Part shown: piece by piece, positions 6,113-6,871 of the stretch
Position numbering within the stretch: the stretch's first letter is position 1
Layout of the letters: every line of letters starts with the position of its first letter
Assembly: GCA_040004415.1 (NCBI GenBank)
Contig: JBDUAY010000324.1
Location: forward strand, 1-6,871
DNA from: JACMLD01 sp040004415
GTDB taxonomy: Bacteria; Bacteroidota; Bacteroidia; Chitinophagales; Chitinophagaceae
DNA: 6,871 nucleotides
Direction of reading: 5' to 3'
Program-made: the position numbers and the translations under genes
The notes under the pieces: generated by a model
The model's database searches: none
Told to the model about the DNA's origin: nothing
Seen by the model: only the letters and a program-made list of their open reading frames with translations

Positions 6113-6871
6113 TTACCATTCAACACCAGGATAAGTTCTTTGAAGATATTGCATTTCAGCAAGTATGAAACCGAGATGCTCTGTATGGTTTCCTTCTTTG
6201 CCACCGGTTTGCATCCACTGATTTTGTGGCAATTCCAATGTTGCTTCGTGCAGGACTTCTTTAATTTTATCCATCCATAATTCTTTAAGTGTAGTTAAAT
6301 CAACGGCTAAATTTTCGGCAAGCAACGCTGTTTCATAACCAGCATTGCCTGTTAACTCGCCGGTGTACGGCCACAAATCATGCAAAGCACCTGTAATACG
6401 CCGGTTGCTTTCGGTTGTTCCATCTCCTAAACGTATTACCCATTCCGCGCTCCATCGTACATGATAGGTTACTTCTTTTAAAGATTTTTCGGCGATAGCT
6501 GCAAGCATTGCATCTGCACTTTTTTGCAATTGCTGGTAAAGATAAAATTGATAGGTACTAAAAAGAAATTGCCGCAAAACAGTGAACGCCCAGTCCCCTT
6601 TTTTTAACTCAACCAATAAACAATTTTTAAATTCTTTTTCGTTGCGCAGGTATGCAAGGGTATCCTCAGTTGAACGGTTGAGGGATTGACTGGTTGATTG
6701 ATTGATGAGTGTCGCGGCATACTGATAAAAATTCCGCGCCTGCCCAATCAAATCGAGTGAAATATTGCTGATAGCAATGTCCTGTTCCAATACCGGACCG
6801 TGACCCGTCCATTCAGCGTTTCGCTGACCGAGAATGAGGGCATTGTCGGCGAGGTGGAGGGTATAGTTGAG
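6113..6871 (-). CDS. paaC: Phenylacetyl-CoA 1,2-epoxidase subunit PaaC (partial, N-terminus missing)
   Basis: The frame is open to the right edge and 252 residues plus the stop are visible, so only a few N-terminal residues are missing compared with E. coli PaaC (248). PaaC is the structural partner of the catalytic di-iron subunit PaaA in the epoxidase that attacks the ring of phenylacetyl-CoA; it has the ferritin-like fold but is not the catalytic subunit. Visible landmarks, numbered from the first visible residue, are LADNALILGQR (7-17), GPVLEQDIAISNISLDLIGQ (25-44), EDTLAYLR (69-76), YHVRWSAEWV in the middle, and TGGKEGNHTEHLG (222-234) followed by the conserved AEMQYLQR near the end. A TTG at 6790 is in frame but lies inside the conserved region and is not the start. 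Residues 55-68 are polar, rich in N, S, T and Q, and coincide with a DNA repeat at 6670-6709. paaD follows after 4 bp. Confidence 0.95.
   Translation of the reverse strand, partial: LNYTLHLADNALILGQRNAEWTGHGPVLEQDIAISNISLDLIGQARNFYQYAATLINQSTSQSLNRSTEDTLAYLRNEKEFKNCLLVELKKGDWAFTVLRQFLFSTYQFYLYQQLQKSADAMLAAIAEKSLKEVTYHVRWSAEWVIRLGDGTTESNRRITGALHDLWPYTGELTGNAGYETALLAENLAVDLTTLKELWMDKIKEVLHEATLELPQNQWMQTGGKEGNHTEHLGFILAEMQYLQRTYPGVEW
6670..6709. repeat. Tandem octamer repeat inside paaC
   Basis: Five consecutive 8-bp units occupy these 40 bases on the plus strand. All begin with TTGA and the first four fit TTGANNGR. They encode the polar loop around visible residues 55-68 of PaaC. An 8-bp unit is not a multiple of 3, so only gains of three units (24 bp, 8 residues) keep the reading frame. 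By recalled comparison with E. coli PaaC the loop is about 8 residues longer here, matching three units. Confidence 0.65.

Noticed and set aside
6109..6204. N-terminal extension of PaaD by 32 residues
   Set aside because: It would overlap the conserved C-terminus of PaaC and add residues not found in PaaD; the ATG at 6108 gives the normal length.
5852..6280. 142-codon plus-strand open frame across the paaC-paaD junction
   Set aside because: It is antisense to two firmly identified genes and shows no family features.

Overview
The window looks like a chromosomal piece of a Bacteroidota bacterium, most likely Chitinophagaceae-like. This is an inference from moderately AT-rich DNA, start codons without clear Shine-Dalgarno sequences, an Obg GTPase that lacks the C-terminal extension and carries an SKSD G4 motif, and the style of the Paa proteins. 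No rRNA, tRNA, CRISPR array, insertion sequence or phage gene was seen.

Layout, left to right. (1) 1-1882, minus strand: a large, incomplete gene whose product has about nine membrane segments followed by a patatin-like lipid hydrolase domain; its C-terminus lies beyond the left edge. (2) 1949-2941, minus: obgE, a complete ribosome-assembly GTPase, 66 bp upstream of the patatin gene and perhaps co-transcribed with it. (3) 3028-3353: a very small putative membrane protein gene (minus) with a good intrinsic terminator behind it and a perfect 15-bp palindrome in front. (4) 3354-3570: a gene-free divergent spacer holding two long imperfect inverted repeats. (5) 3571-4710, plus: a glycerate kinase of the GlxK/GarK family. 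(6) 4719-6871, minus: part of a phenylacetate (paa) catabolic cluster, in transcription order paaC (5' end cut by the right edge), paaD, then a PaaG-like isomerase. It converges on the glycerate kinase with only 8 bp between the two stop codons.

How the genes work together: PaaC is the structural partner of the PaaA oxygenase subunit, PaaD is thought to help mature Fe-S or metal sites of the PaaABCE epoxidase, and PaaG isomerises the epoxide it makes to the oxepin-CoA. The three belong to the aerobic hybrid pathway that turns phenylacetyl-CoA into acetyl-CoA and succinyl-CoA; paaA, paaB and paaE should lie outside the window, probably to the right. Glycerate kinase feeds glycerate into glycolysis and has no evident link to the paa genes. 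ObgE is a housekeeping gene. I see no convincing new multi-gene system; the most interesting items are the membrane-anchored patatin protein, the structured spacer at 3371-3506, and an octamer repeat that appears to have expanded in frame inside paaC.
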